Of a stretch of 64,000 nt of DNA, positions 24,247-33,345 are shown piece after piece; the first letter of the stretch is position 1, and every line of letters starts with the position of its first letter. A program made the translations under genes and the position numbers. The DNA is from CAZGUG01 sp964625335 (GTDB lineage Bacteria; Bacillota; Clostridia; Ch29): positions 1 through 64,000 of the forward strand of contig CAZVBE010000011.1 in the NCBI GenBank assembly GCA_964625335.1, read 5' to 3'. The notes beneath the pieces were generated by a model. The model was not told the DNA's origin. It did not search any database and saw only the letters and a program-made list of their open reading frames with translations.

Positions 24247-26305
24247 CATATCCGAAAAATCCAACTTTATATGGAAAATAGCGGACTTGCTTCGCGGCGA
24301 TTACAAGCAGAGCGAGTATGGTGATGTTATTTTGCCGTTTACCGTGCTTTGCCGTTTGGATAGCGTACTTGCTCCAACGAAAGATGCGGTTCTGGAGGTA
24401 AACAGAACCTGCAAATTTAAAAACAAGGCTCCGTTTTTAATGAAAGCAACAAAAACAGAGAGTGTGCCTGAAGGCTATAGGTTTTATAACGTCAGTGAAT
24501 TCACTTTTGCCAAACTGAAAAACGATGCTACTAACATCGCGGATAATCTCACCGATTACATAAAGGGTTTCTCGGAGAATGCCCGGACGATATTGGAGTC
24601 TTTTGATATATACTCGCAGATTGCGCGGCTCGACAGGGCAAACTTGCTGTACCTTGTAATTTGTAAGTTTGTGGACGATATAGACCTACACCCCGACCGC
24701 GTAAAAAATAATGAGATGGGTTATATTTTCGAGGAACTCATCCGCAAGTTTTCGGAAATGTCCAATGAAACCGCAGGTGAACACTTCACTCCGCGTGAGG
24801 TTATTCGCCTGATGGTATCTATGCTATTTAACCCAGATTTGGATAAAATTATTGACCCGGCGTTTATGGCGAAGCTGTACGACCCGGCAGCTGGAACGGG
24901 TGGGATGCTTTCGGCGGCAATAGAATATGCAGCAGAGCATTCTCCGTCAGCCATCATACGGGTTTACGGGCAAGAACTGAATGAGAAAACCTATGCCATA
25001 TGTAAATCCGACACGATGATTAAAGGCGATGGCTACGAAAACATTCATCTCGGAAACAGTTTCACCGAGGATGCTTTGCCTATGGAGCGGTTTCACTATA
25101 TGCTCTGCAATCCGCCGTTCGGCGTAGAATGGAAAAAGTATGAGAAGTTCATCCGCGATGAATCCGAGGACAAGGGCTTCGCCGGGCGTTTCGGCGCAGG
25201 ACTGCCCCGCGTGTCAGACGGTTCATTGTTGTTTTTGCAACATATGATAAGCAAAATGATGGAATATGACCCCGAAGCCGATGGAGTCACCGGCTGCCGT
25301 CTAGGCATTGTCTTCAACGGCTCACCGCTCTTTACGGGCGATGCCGGAAGTGGTGAAAGCGAAATCCGCAAGTGGATTATTGAGAATGGCTGGCTCGAAA
25401 CCATCATCGCACTCCCCGATCAGCTTTTCTATAACACGGGCATCTTAACCTATGTATGGATTGTGACGAATCGCAAAAAGGGCATACGAAAGGGCAAAAT
25501 CCAGTTGATTGACGGCACGTCCTTTTTTGAGCGAATGAGGAAACCACTCGGCGAAAAGCGCAAGATGTTGAACGAAACCCACATCGCTGAACTCACTAAA
25601 ATCTACGGCAATTTTGTGGATGGTGAGTATTGCAAAATATTTGATGAGGATGACTTCGCCTACTGGAAGGTCACAGTGGAACGCCCGCTCCGGCTGAATT
25701 TTCAAGCCTCGCCGGAGCGCATTGAGCGTATCCGTGAGCAAACGGCGTTTGCCAACCTCGCCAAGAGCCGTAAACGCAAGGCGGAGGAAATCGCTAAAGA
25801 AGTCGCTGAGGGTGTAAAGCAACAGGAAGCAATCCTCGCCGCCATCACCACGATTGACGGTTCCGTATTGTACAAGAACCGTGCCGAGTTCTCCAAGCTG
25901 CTCCAGAAGGCATTGAAAAAAGCGGGGCTTGATGTAAAAGCGCCTCTCATGAAAGCTATCCTTGCCGGACTGTCTGAGAAGGACGAAACCGCCGGAATTT
26001 GCACCGATGCCAAGGGGAATCCTGAACCTGATACAGATTTGCGCGACACCGAGCAAATACCATTCACAAGAATAGTGCCGGAAAAAGAAGCCATCGACGA
26101 TTACATCGAGCGGGAGGTCAAACCTTATGCGCCCGATGCATGGGTGGATTATTCCAAAACAAAAAAAGGCTATGAAATCCCGTTCACGCGTCACTTCTAT
26201 AAATATGAGGAACTCGGCGATTCCGAAGAAACCTTGCTTGAAATCCATTCGCTGGGTGAGCGGATTCAGTCAGGGATTAATCGGTTGTTTGCGGAGGAGG
26301 TGTGA
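24236..26305 (+). CDS. hsdM: Type I restriction-modification system methyltransferase subunit
   Basis: 689 residues. N6-adenine methyltransferase of the HsdMSR complex. A helical N-terminal HsdM domain (about 1-140) precedes the SAM-binding motif DPAAGTGG (216-223) and the catalytic NPPF (292-295). A charged C-terminal helical extension (about 480-689) is longer than in many HsdM proteins and probably mediates subunit contacts. ATG lies inside the end of the Phd-like gene and the stop overlaps the region where hsdS starts, giving one tight operon. Confidence 0.95.
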   Translation: MNINISEKSNFIWKIADLLRGDYKQSEYGDVILPFTVLCRLDSVLAPTKDAVLEVNRTCKFKNKAPFLMKATKTESVPEGYRFYNVSEFTFAKLKNDATNIADNLTDYIKGFSENARTILESFDIYSQIARLDRANLLYLVICKFVDDIDLHPDRVKNNEMGYIFEELIRKFSEMSNETAGEHFTPREVIRLMVSMLFNPDLDKIIDPAFMAKLYDPAAGTGGMLSAAIEYAAEHSPSAIIRVYGQELNEKTYAICKSDTMIKGDGYENIHLGNSFTEDALPMERFHYMLCNPPFGVEWKKYEKFIRDESEDKGFAGRFGAGLPRVSDGSLLFLQHMISKMMEYDPEADGVTGCRLGIVFNGSPLFTGDAGSGESEIRKWIIENGWLETIIALPDQLFYNTGILTYVWIVTNRKKGIRKGKIQLIDGTSFFERMRKPLGEKRKMLNETHIAELTKIYGNFVDGEYCKIFDEDDFAYWKVTVERPLRLNFQASPERIERIREQTAFANLAKSRKRKAEEIAKEVAEGVKQQEAILAAITTIDGSVLYKNRAEFSKLLQKALKKAGLDVKAPLMKAILAGLSEKDETAGICTDAKGNPEPDTDLRDTEQIPFTRIVPEKEAIDDYIEREVKPYAPDAWVDYSKTKKGYEIPFTRHFYKYEELGDSEETLLEIHSLGERIQSGINRLFAEEV

Positions 26306-26307
26306 GT

Positions 26308-27612
26308 GTGGATAACTGCAATCAGCGATATCCGTGGATTGGAGTAATACCAGCTTCTTGGGATATAGTTCGCATTAAGCATATAGTTGCTTCTGAACCA
26401 AATTCAATGGTGGATGGACCCTTCGGATCAGACCTCAAGAACGAAGAATACGTCTTAGATGGGGTTCCTATTATCCAATTAAACAACATTGGCATTGGTT
26501 ACCACAATATCGAAAATCTGAAGTTTATTACAGAAGAAAAAGCCGACCAGTTAAGTCGGCATAGAATTTGGCCGGGTGATGTCGTTATGGCAAAAATGGC
26601 TGATCCGGTTGCGCGGGGGACCATTGTGTCTGATGTGTACCCCTGTTATATCATATCCGCAGATTGTGTGAGGATAAAATTATCAAATGCCTGTCTACCA
26701 CAGTTTCTCGTTTATGCATTGAATTCTTTTGTTAAACACGAAGCAGAACTGTTGGCCACAGGTACAACCCGAACGAGAATCAACCTTGGCATCGCAAAAA
26801 ATCTGCATGTTGTTTTGCCTAACCTTGAAATTCAACAGACAATCGTGCAGCATCTCGACCGCCGAACCGCCGAAATTGACAGCTTACTCGCCGACCTGCA
26901 CGCCCAAGCGAAGATGCTCGACCGCTACAAGCGGGAACTCATTGCCGATGTGGTTACAAGTGGTTTGGATAAAGCCGCACTACGAAAAGATAGCGGCGCA
27001 GATTGGATTGGTAAAGTGCCGTCACATTGGGAAATGACCACGCTGCGAGCCTTCCTAAAAGCCGTGAGCGTTAAGAATAGTGTCGATTTACCATTGCTCT
27101 CAGTCGAGCGTGAGAAAGGCGTTGTTGACCGTGAAACGGAAGGCTCGGAGAATAATCACAACCGCATTCCCGATGACTTAAGTAATTATAAGGTTGTTCG
27201 CACAGGGGATTTTGTTATGAACAAGATGAAGGCTTGGCGCGGATCCTATGGAGTTTCAAGATATGACGGAATCGTAAGCCCGGCGTACTTTGTGTTTGCC
27301 TTGAATTTCCCAAACCCAGCCTTCTTTAATTACGCAATACGAAGTACGAAGTATATTGGTTTTTTTGGACGGGATTCATACGGTATCCGTACCGACCAGT
27401 GGGATTTCAAAATCGAGCGGATTAAGAATATACCCTTTGCAGTACCGCCAGTTGAAGAACAACAAGCAATAGTCGAGTATCTTGACGACAAAATCCCATT
27501 GATTGAAGGTTTAATCGCAGACATCAACGAGCAGATAGAAAAGCTGAAGCAATACCGCCAGATCATCATCCACGATGCGGTCACGGGTAAAATTAAGGTA
27601 ACGGAGGGATAG
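26308..27612 (+). CDS. hsdS: Type I restriction-modification specificity subunit
   Basis: 434 residues. GTG 26308 has AGGAGG (26295-26300) seven bases upstream; GTG 26302 is only one base away from it, so the later start is better. Two target-recognition domains each end in a conserved helix: the first near residues 175-205 (QQTIVQHLDRRTAEIDSLL), the second at the C terminus (QQAIVEYLDDKIPLIEGLI). The recognised DNA sequence cannot be read from the protein. It pairs with HsdM for methylation and with HsdR for restriction. Confidence 0.95.
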   Translation: MDNCNQRYPWIGVIPASWDIVRIKHIVASEPNSMVDGPFGSDLKNEEYVLDGVPIIQLNNIGIGYHNIENLKFITEEKADQLSRHRIWPGDVVMAKMADPVARGTIVSDVYPCYIISADCVRIKLSNACLPQFLVYALNSFVKHEAELLATGTTRTRINLGIAKNLHVVLPNLEIQQTIVQHLDRRTAEIDSLLADLHAQAKMLDRYKRELIADVVTSGLDKAALRKDSGADWIGKVPSHWEMTTLRAFLKAVSVKNSVDLPLLSVEREKGVVDRETEGSENNHNRIPDDLSNYKVVRTGDFVMNKMKAWRGSYGVSRYDGIVSPAYFVFALNFPNPAFFNYAIRSTKYIGFFGRDSYGIRTDQWDFKIERIKNIPFAVPPVEEQQAIVEYLDDKIPLIEGLIADINEQIEKLKQYRQIIIHDAVTGKIKVTEG

Positions 27613-27615
27613 GAA

Positions 27616-30600
27616 ATGACTATAGATACAAAAGAGCGAACCTTTGAACAGGAAATTGAATACTGGCTGACGAACGGTGCGAAAAAAAACGACCGATACG
27701 TCAAGGGCAGTCCCTCCGCGTTTAGCCGTGAATTGGCGATGGATACAGGGGCGGTTATCGCTTTTGTGAAAGATTCACAGCCTAAAGCATGGGTGGATTT
27801 GGAAAAACGTCACGGCGCGGATGTGGAGCGGGAGTTTTTGAAGCGCTTGTGCGCCGAACTTGACAAGCGTGGGATGATTGATGTGCTTCGCCACGGAATC
27901 GTTGATCTTGGTGTGCCCATTCGGCTCGCCTATTTCAAGCCGGGAAGTGGTATGAACAAGAGCCTTTCGGATTTGTACGATAAAAACGTCCTCCAAATAA
28001 CACGTCAGGTCAAATACAGTACCGCTAACGAAAACTCTATCGATACGGTCATCTTTCTGAACGGACTTCCGATTATTACCATTGAACTCAAGAACCCGCT
28101 CACGGGGCAGACATACAAAAACGCCATAGACCAGTATAAAAATGACCGCAACCCGCGTGAATTATTGCTCGCTTCCAAAAAGCGGGCTATCGTGCATTTC
28201 GCTGTGGATACCGAGGAAGTCTGGATGACAACGTGGCTTAAGAAGCTGGATACAGTTTTTCTCCCGTTCAACAAAGGCTACGACAAGGGAGCGGGCAACC
28301 CGCCTGTGAAGGGCGATTACCGCACCTCATACCTTTGGAAGGAAGTCATGCGGAAGGACAGCTTGCTCGACATCCTCCATCGCTTTGTCCAGCTAACAAA
28401 AGACGAGAAAACAGGTAAAGAGAAGCTGATATTCCCGCGCTATCACCAGTTGGACGCAGTGCGCGAGATCGTGGATGACGTTTTCAAAAACGGGTCAGGC
28501 AAGAACTACCTTATACAACATTCAGCAGGTTCAGGCAAATCGAATTCTATAGCATGGCTCGCCCATCATCTGGCGAACCTGCACGATGCCAACAACGAAG
28601 TGGTGTTCCATAGTATTATTGTAATTACTGACCGCCGTGTTCTCGACAAACAGCTTCAGCGAGACATCTACAATATGGAGCACAAGCCTGGCGTAGTTGT
28701 ACGCGTCGATAAAAACTCGAAACAACTGACCACCGCTCTTGAAAAGGGAGAGAAAATCATCATCTGCACTTTGCAAAAATTCCCGTTTGTGGATGTGAAA
28801 AATGTGGCGACCGCCGGAAAGCGGTTTGCAATTATTGTTGACGAAGCGCACTCTTCCCAAACGGGCAAGGCGAGTGAGCGGCTTAAGGAGGTTCTCGCTG
28901 ACATTTCCGCACAGGGCGAGGACGCCATCGAAAAAAAGCTCCACGAGTATGCCGTTGAGGAAGCGAAGGCCGAAGCGGAGGAAATGGATCCCGATGAGGA
29001 AATCGCGGCTGAAATGGCGGCGCATGGTCAGCAGGATAATCTTTCGTTTTTTGCGTTCACCGCTACGCCGAAGCAAAAAACGCTTGAGATATTTGGAACA
29101 AAGACCGCCGCTGGAAAACCCGAACCGTTTCATCTTTATAGCATGAGACAGGCTATCGAGGAGGGGTTCATTTTCAACGTCCTCGAAAACTATACGACAT
29201 ACGAGACCTACTTCCAAATCGGAAAGAAAATCGCCGATGACCCTGTCTATGGGAAAAGTCAGGCAAACAAGGCTCTTGGTAAGTATATGAGCTTGCACCC
29301 GCATAACCTCGCCCAAAAGACCGAGGTCATTGTGGAACATTTCCGCAGTCAGGTTCAGCACCGTATTGGCGGCAAAGCGAAAGCGATGCTCGTTACAGGA
29401 TCGCGGCTCCATGCCGTTCGTTACTTTTTTGAGTTCCAAAAGTACATCAAAAAAATGGGCTACACGGACTTGGGTGTCTTGGTGGCATTTTCAGGCACGG
29501 TTAAAGACAATGTGACCGGAGAGTTTAAGGAATACACAGAAGCAAATCTGAACAAGTTTCCTGACACGGAAACGGTAGATAAATTCGCGACCGGGGAATA
29601 TCAGCTTCTGCTCGTCGCCGAGAAATACCAGACCGGATTTGACCAGCCGCTTCTGCACACAATGTATGTCGATAAGAAGCTGTCCGGCGTTAAGGCGGTT
29701 CAGACGCTCTCCCGCGTCAATCGAACCTGCCCCGGTAAAACGGAGACCTTTATATTGGACTTCGTCAACTCCCCGGAGGATATTGAGAAAGCGTTCCAGG
29801 ATTACTATCAGGGAACCGGCGTAGCCGAGACAACCGACCCGAACACCATCTACGACATTAAAAATGTACTGGACAGCTTTATGCTATATACGGACAGCGA
29901 GATTGATGCCTTCGCCAAGGTGTTCTTTAAGGAATCAAAGACGCAGGGCAACATCGACTTGGCAAAGCTGAACTCTTTCATTGACCCTGCCGTCGACCGT
30001 TACGAGGCATTGACCGAAGAACAGGATAAAATGGACTTCAAAGGCGCTCTCTCTAAGTTCATTCGCCTGTATTCATTCCTCACGCATATAATCAGCCTTG
30101 GCGATGCGAACCTCCATAAATTCTATGCTTACGCTAAGTGCCTGATTCGCAAGCTGCCAAAAGATGGAGGAACACGCACACCGAGCCTTGATAACGATGT
30201 GACACTTCAGTATTACCGTCTTCAGAGGGTATACGAGGGAACTATCAGTTTAGTAAAAGAGGACGGCGTGTTGTATGGCAAAACTTCCGGTACGGGACTT
30301 CCTCTTGAAGATGAGCAAGAAAATCTCTCAGTGATTTTATCAAAACTCAATGAACGGCTCGGCACAAATTTCACTAACGAGGATAAGGTTCTTGAGCAGA
30401 TAGTGGAGGATATGGCTACCATCGACGAATTAGTGCTACGTGCCAAGAATCCGCTTGACCTCTTCAAAATCATCTACGACAACACTATTATGGATGTCGT
30501 TCTCAGCCGTATGACTAAGAACCAAGAATTTTGCGAGAGATACCTTGAGGACGAGGAGTTTCGTATAGAAATCGATAAAATACTTCTTCCCCTGGTACAC

Positions 30601-30621
30601 GCTCGACTCTCAAAAATATAA
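27616..30621 (+). CDS. hsdR: Type I restriction endonuclease subunit
   Basis: 1001 residues. The N-terminal PD-(D/E)xK nuclease shows E157 and K159 (ITIELKNP). The SF2 translocase has Walker A GSGKS (305-309) and a DEAH box (409-412), and the TATPK segment and second RecA domain are intact. The C-terminal helical region contacts the methylase core. The length is normal. The gene starts 4 bases after hsdS, and a terminator follows, so the full system appears intact. Confidence 0.96.
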   Translation: MTIDTKERTFEQEIEYWLTNGAKKNDRYVKGSPSAFSRELAMDTGAVIAFVKDSQPKAWVDLEKRHGADVEREFLKRLCAELDKRGMIDVLRHGIVDLGVPIRLAYFKPGSGMNKSLSDLYDKNVLQITRQVKYSTANENSIDTVIFLNGLPIITIELKNPLTGQTYKNAIDQYKNDRNPRELLLASKKRAIVHFAVDTEEVWMTTWLKKLDTVFLPFNKGYDKGAGNPPVKGDYRTSYLWKEVMRKDSLLDILHRFVQLTKDEKTGKEKLIFPRYHQLDAVREIVDDVFKNGSGKNYLIQHSAGSGKSNSIAWLAHHLANLHDANNEVVFHSIIVITDRRVLDKQLQRDIYNMEHKPGVVVRVDKNSKQLTTALEKGEKIIICTLQKFPFVDVKNVATAGKRFAIIVDEAHSSQTGKASERLKEVLADISAQGEDAIEKKLHEYAVEEAKAEAEEMDPDEEIAAEMAAHGQQDNLSFFAFTATPKQKTLEIFGTKTAAGKPEPFHLYSMRQAIEEGFIFNVLENYTTYETYFQIGKKIADDPVYGKSQANKALGKYMSLHPHNLAQKTEVIVEHFRSQVQHRIGGKAKAMLVTGSRLHAVRYFFEFQKYIKKMGYTDLGVLVAFSGTVKDNVTGEFKEYTEANLNKFPDTETVDKFATGEYQLLLVAEKYQTGFDQPLLHTMYVDKKLSGVKAVQTLSRVNRTCPGKTETFILDFVNSPEDIEKAFQDYYQGTGVAETTDPNTIYDIKNVLDSFMLYTDSEIDAFAKVFFKESKTQGNIDLAKLNSFIDPAVDRYEALTEEQDKMDFKGALSKFIRLYSFLTHIISLGDANLHKFYAYAKCLIRKLPKDGGTRTPSLDNDVTLQYYRLQRVYEGTISLVKEDGVLYGKTSGTGLPLEDEQENLSVILSKLNERLGTNFTNEDKVLEQIVEDMATIDELVLRAKNPLDLFKIIYDNTIMDVVLSRMTKNQEFCERYLEDEEFRIEIDKILLPLVHARLSKI

Positions 30622-30638
30622 AGTAATCAGGCAAGAAT

Positions 30639-30668
30639 GCGGCGGTAACCCAACCGTCGCTATTTTTT
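30639..30668 (+). terminator. Terminator of the hsd operon
   Basis: GCGGCGGT (30639-30646) with ACCGTCGC (30653-30660), 6-nt loop, then TATTTTTTT. Confidence 0.85.
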
Positions 30669-30701
30669 TAGGAAATAATGTATCAATATTATAACAGGGC
30701 A

Positions 30702-30750
30702 TTGACAAACAAATTTGATCTGAGTATAATGTAACTATGTTAGCGAACAT
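30702..30750 (+). promoter_or_regulatory. Repressor promoter and operator
   Basis: Consensus promoter TTGACA (30702-30707), 17 bases, TATAAT (30725-30730). An imperfect palindrome ATGTTAGCGAACAT (30737-30750) lies just downstream, and a near-identical copy in the opposite orientation follows immA. Confidence 0.85.
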
Positions 30751-30777
30751 ATACACAAAATGAAAGGAGAGCCTATA

Positions 30778-31155
30778 ATGAACGAAAACGAGACTGCTTT
30801 CGGTAAATTCATAGAAGAAAGACGCAAGGCTCTGGGATTAACACTTAGGGGATTTGCGGCTGAACTGGATATTGCACCCGCTTATATGAGCGATATTGAA
30901 AAAGGGCGTCGATATCCCCCTGACAAGAAACTGGATGAAATCGCCCAAATCCTGAAACTGCAGGAGGAGGAAAAAGCCCATATGCTGGATTTGGCAGCAC
31001 TGACCAAAACAAAGACCGTGTCCTCCGACCTTCCTGAATACATCATGGAGAAGGACTTAGCGCGAGTTGCCCTCCGTAGGGCGAAATCGGGAAACCTTTC
31101 GGACGAGGGCTGGCGGGAGGTCATCGAGCTAATTAACAAAAAAATTGGCGAGTGA
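30778..31155 (+). CDS. XRE-family phage repressor-like regulator
   Basis: 125 residues; ATG 30778 has AAGGAGAG upstream. A helix-turn-helix domain (about residues 15-65; LRGFAAELDIAPAYMSDIEKG) has the classical Cro/cI fold signature, followed by a short helical tail with no peptidase. Together with the adjacent ImmA/IrrE-type protein this is a common prophage immunity pair, in which the metalloprotease partner removes the repressor on induction. The operator in its own leader suggests autoregulation. Confidence 0.88.
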   Translation: MNENETAFGKFIEERRKALGLTLRGFAAELDIAPAYMSDIEKGRRYPPDKKLDEIAQILKLQEEEKAHMLDLAALTKTKTVSSDLPEYIMEKDLARVALRRAKSGNLSDEGWREVIELINKKIGE

Positions 31156-31190
31156 CCGCCGACGACAATTCCATGATTGGAGGGAACAGC

Positions 31191-31865
31191 TTGTATCACA
31201 ACTATTCACCAGAACGGCTTGAGAAAAAAGCTGAGGAGATTCTCAAAATATATAAACAGGGGGAACTTCTTGTTACACCGCAGGCGATGGATGTAGACCA
31301 CTTTGCGGAATTTCACTTGGATGCAAAGATTGACTTCGCCAACCTATCTCAGGACAAAAAGACCCTAGGATGTACATGCTTCAACGATGGAGTATTGATG
31401 GTCTGGAATGACGACCGTACAAAACAATACCCGCTTGAGGTTGAAAAGGGTTATATATTTGTTGATAAAGAGATTCTTTGTAGTGAAGTTGAGGGTAGAG
31501 TCCGCTTTACTATCATCCACGAGTGTGCCCACCTTATTCTTCATCACCGTTTTTACTACCAGAAGCCAGGAAATGTAATACCGAAAATCCTATGCGCCGT
31601 TTATCAAATTGAAGATGGTGCACGGAGATTGCCTATGACAGATGAGGAAGTGCGTGAATGGCAGGCGAATCGGCTGGCTGCTGCATTAATTATGCCTGCC
31701 AAGACAGTGAGGATGATGATGGCTGAACGTTTGGGAGTAGCGGTTGACGCTCTCTCCCCTGTGTACCTGTCTGATTCCTGCATCAGGGAAATGGCCGACA
31801 TATATAATGTGTCCAAGTCTGCTATGTCGATACGGCTTGAAGATTTGAACTTGTTGCTCCATTAA
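31191..31865 (+). CDS. ImmA/IrrE-family metallopeptidase
   Basis: About 224 residues. I choose TTG 31191 because GGAGGG (31179-31184) is six bases upstream; an in-frame GTG at 31152 overlapping the repressor stop is the alternative. The zinc motif HECAH lies in IIHECAHLILHH, with W/QANRLAAALIMP downstream, the standard layout of ImmA proteins that cleave or destabilise phage repressors. It is the likely induction partner of the XRE protein directly upstream. Confidence 0.9.
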   Translation: MYHNYSPERLEKKAEEILKIYKQGELLVTPQAMDVDHFAEFHLDAKIDFANLSQDKKTLGCTCFNDGVLMVWNDDRTKQYPLEVEKGYIFVDKEILCSEVEGRVRFTIIHECAHLILHHRFYYQKPGNVIPKILCAVYQIEDGARRLPMTDEEVREWQANRLAAALIMPAKTVRMMMAERLGVAVDALSPVYLSDSCIREMADIYNVSKSAMSIRLEDLNLLLH

Positions 31866-31869
31866 ATTC

Positions 31870-31905
31870 GGAGAATTCTAAACTTAAGGATTCTCCATAT
31901 ATTTT
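31870..31905 (+). terminator. Terminator-like hairpin after the ImmA gene
   Basis: GGAGAAT (31870-31876) with ATTCTCC (31890-31896), followed by ATATATTTT; a weak U tract. Confidence 0.55.
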
Positions 31906-31911
31906 ACCCCG

Positions 31912-31933
31912 ATGTTCGCAAGTTCGCTAACAT
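31912..31933 (+). promoter_or_regulatory. Second repressor operator
   Basis: The 14 bases at 31920-31933 match the reverse complement of the 30737-30750 site at 13 positions. A further half-site ATGTTCGC precedes it at 31912-31919. It lies upstream of the first early gene, where a repressor would block lytic transcription. Confidence 0.7.
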
Positions 31934-31960
31934 AGACACAATAAGAACGGAGGTGTTCCT

Positions 31961-32179
31961 ATGCAAACAAATACGGTAAAGCTAATGAAGCCCTTCGGAC
32001 ATAAGTTTCAAAAAAAGCGATTACCCTGTCCAGCTTGTGGTTTCGGTCGGCTTATTGATGCTGAGCAGAATACACATTCAGAGTTGCACGTGATGGAAAA
32101 GAATGACCCCTGGAAAGCGGACTACTACACTAAATGCTATCACTGCAAAGCAGAAGTCGGATTGAGAAAAATTGAATAA
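31961..32179 (+). CDS. Small zinc-ribbon phage protein
   Basis: 72 residues, GGAGGT ribosome site. It has two CxxC pairs (CPAC near residue 22 and CYHC near 60), so it probably binds one zinc. It is first in the early operon behind the second operator. Function unknown. Confidence 0.7.
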   Translation: MQTNTVKLMKPFGHKFQKKRLPCPACGFGRLIDAEQNTHSELHVMEKNDPWKADYYTKCYHCKAEVGLRKIE

Positions 32180-32183
32180 CCAC

Positions 32184-32335
32184 TGAGTACCTTGTACTGA
32201 GCACGACGCAAATGCCGCTATAAGCGGCAGAGATTAAATACGACGGACGAGCCTGACAAGTAGCTGTAAAGCTATGCGTTTAGGCTCGTTCTTTGCTTTG
32301 TAGTTGCTTGTTCAGGCTCCGAAAGGAGCCAAACA
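32184..32335 (+). promoter_or_regulatory. Structured leader with alternative pairings
   Basis: Four hairpins in a row: AGTAC/GTACT, CCGCTATAAGCGG (32215-32227), ACGAGCCT/AGGCTCGT (32247-32254, 32282-32289) and GGCTCC-GAAA-GGAGCC (32315-32330). The last buries the Shine-Dalgarno of the next gene under a GNRA tetraloop. GAGCCTGA (32249-32256) could instead pair with TCAGGCTC (32312-32319), which would free the ribosome site. Confidence 0.6.
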
Positions 32336-32725
32336 ATGAAAATCAATTACAAAGATGCAGACGGTAAAACCATTGAGTTGGAAGTATCCGAGGAAGTCGG
32401 AACCTTCTACTTGGAATCCGTGGCAGCAGAGAAGAGCAACGACCGGCGCAATAGCCGTCCTGACCGCCACACCCAATTAAGCACTTTTACCTATGAGGAC
32501 GTGCGCTTCTTTTCTGACGGTACAGACTTACTTGCTGATCTTATGAGTTCTGAAGCAGTCAGCCATGCCATGTCGCAGCTTACAGAACGTCAGCAGTACC
32601 TTATTCAAAAGTGCTGTATTGAGGGCTGGTCATACACAGACCTCTACCTTTTCCTTTCAATAAGCGGACATGTAGTGACCGCTTATAGCGGTTCATTATC
32701 CACTAAAATTAAATCAGAAGCATAA
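32336..32725 (+). CDS. Phage sigma-70-like protein with divergent C terminus
   Basis: 129 residues. The first hundred residues (KINYKDADGKTIELEVSEEVG, later LTERQQYLIQKCCIEGWSYTDL) resemble small phage proteins with a sigma region 4-like fold. After WSYTDL the expected recognition helix is missing. That part of the gene is occupied by palindromes (ATAAGCGG/CCGCTTAT, 32660-32686). It may be truncated by a small insertion or be a variant. Its start is set by GGAG at 32325-32328 inside a hairpin. Confidence 0.65.
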   Translation: MKINYKDADGKTIELEVSEEVGTFYLESVAAEKSNDRRNSRPDRHTQLSTFTYEDVRFFSDGTDLLADLMSSEAVSHAMSQLTERQQYLIQKCCIEGWSYTDLYLFLSISGHVVTAYSGSLSTKIKSEA

Positions 32726-32799
32726 GAAGTACTTTTTCTAAAAGACAGCCGAAAGGCTCCCGTTTAAAAAAAACGGCGAGTTTTTTGGCTGATAGTTAT

Positions 32800-32825
32800 G
32801 CCCTTTTCTCGCTGGAGAAAGGGGC
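32800..32825 (+). promoter_or_regulatory. Hairpin sequestering a Shine-Dalgarno
   Basis: Eleven-bp stem: GCCCTTTTCTC (32800-32810) with GAGAAAGGGGC (32815-32825), loop GCTG. The AAAGGGG ribosome site of the gene at 32832 lies inside the right arm. Confidence 0.65.
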
Positions 32826-32831
32826 TAATTT

Positions 32832-33332
32832 ATGCCAAAGAGTGACAATCAACAGCCAAAGATTCAGCACTACATCAAAATTGACGGAAAGAAAATCTAT
32901 GTTACAGAAGAAGTCTACCGAGCTTACAAACGCCCGGCCTGGGCAGAACACAAGCGCAAAGAACGTGAGAAACGCTACATTATTAGTGATGGTAAAGGCA
33001 GAACAAAACGATGCACTGAAGATTGCAGTAAGTGTGGTAAACAGCGGACAGGCAGTGCTCTATCACTAGAAAGATTTAAAGAAGAAGGCTTTGAGATAAC
33101 CGACCCCGTTGATATTGCCGAGCTTATTGCGGACAAGCTGCTTCTCGAAGAGCTGTATGCAGCATTAAAAGAACTGGACCCGGAAGAACACTCCCTTATA
33201 GATGCGCTCTTCTTCAAAAACCGCACTGAGCGGGATTATGCCGCAGACATCGGCTTGAAACGTCAAAGTGTGAATAAGCGCAAGAAAATAATCTTAGAAA
33301 AGCTGCGTGTGATTATAGAAACAAAAAAATAA
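32832..33332 (+). CDS. Phage RNA polymerase sigma-like regulatory protein
   Basis: 166 residues. A basic N-terminal part with a Cys pair (CTEDCSKCG) is followed by a C-terminal sigma region 4-like segment: LKELDPEEHSLIDALFFKNRTERDYAADIGLKRQSVNKRKKIILEKL. The helix-turn-helix is intact here, unlike in the upstream gene. Probably a phage transcription regulator. The leader hairpin covers its ribosome site. Confidence 0.7.
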   Translation: MPKSDNQQPKIQHYIKIDGKKIYVTEEVYRAYKRPAWAEHKRKEREKRYIISDGKGRTKRCTEDCSKCGKQRTGSALSLERFKEEGFEITDPVDIAELIADKLLLEELYAALKELDPEEHSLIDALFFKNRTERDYAADIGLKRQSVNKRKKIILEKLRVIIETKK

Positions 33333-33345
33333 AACTCCTTCCTTG

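Noticed and set aside
28531..29439. Minus-strand open frame of about 300 codons over hsdR
   Set aside because: It is a shadow of the strongly conserved helicase region; no start signal.
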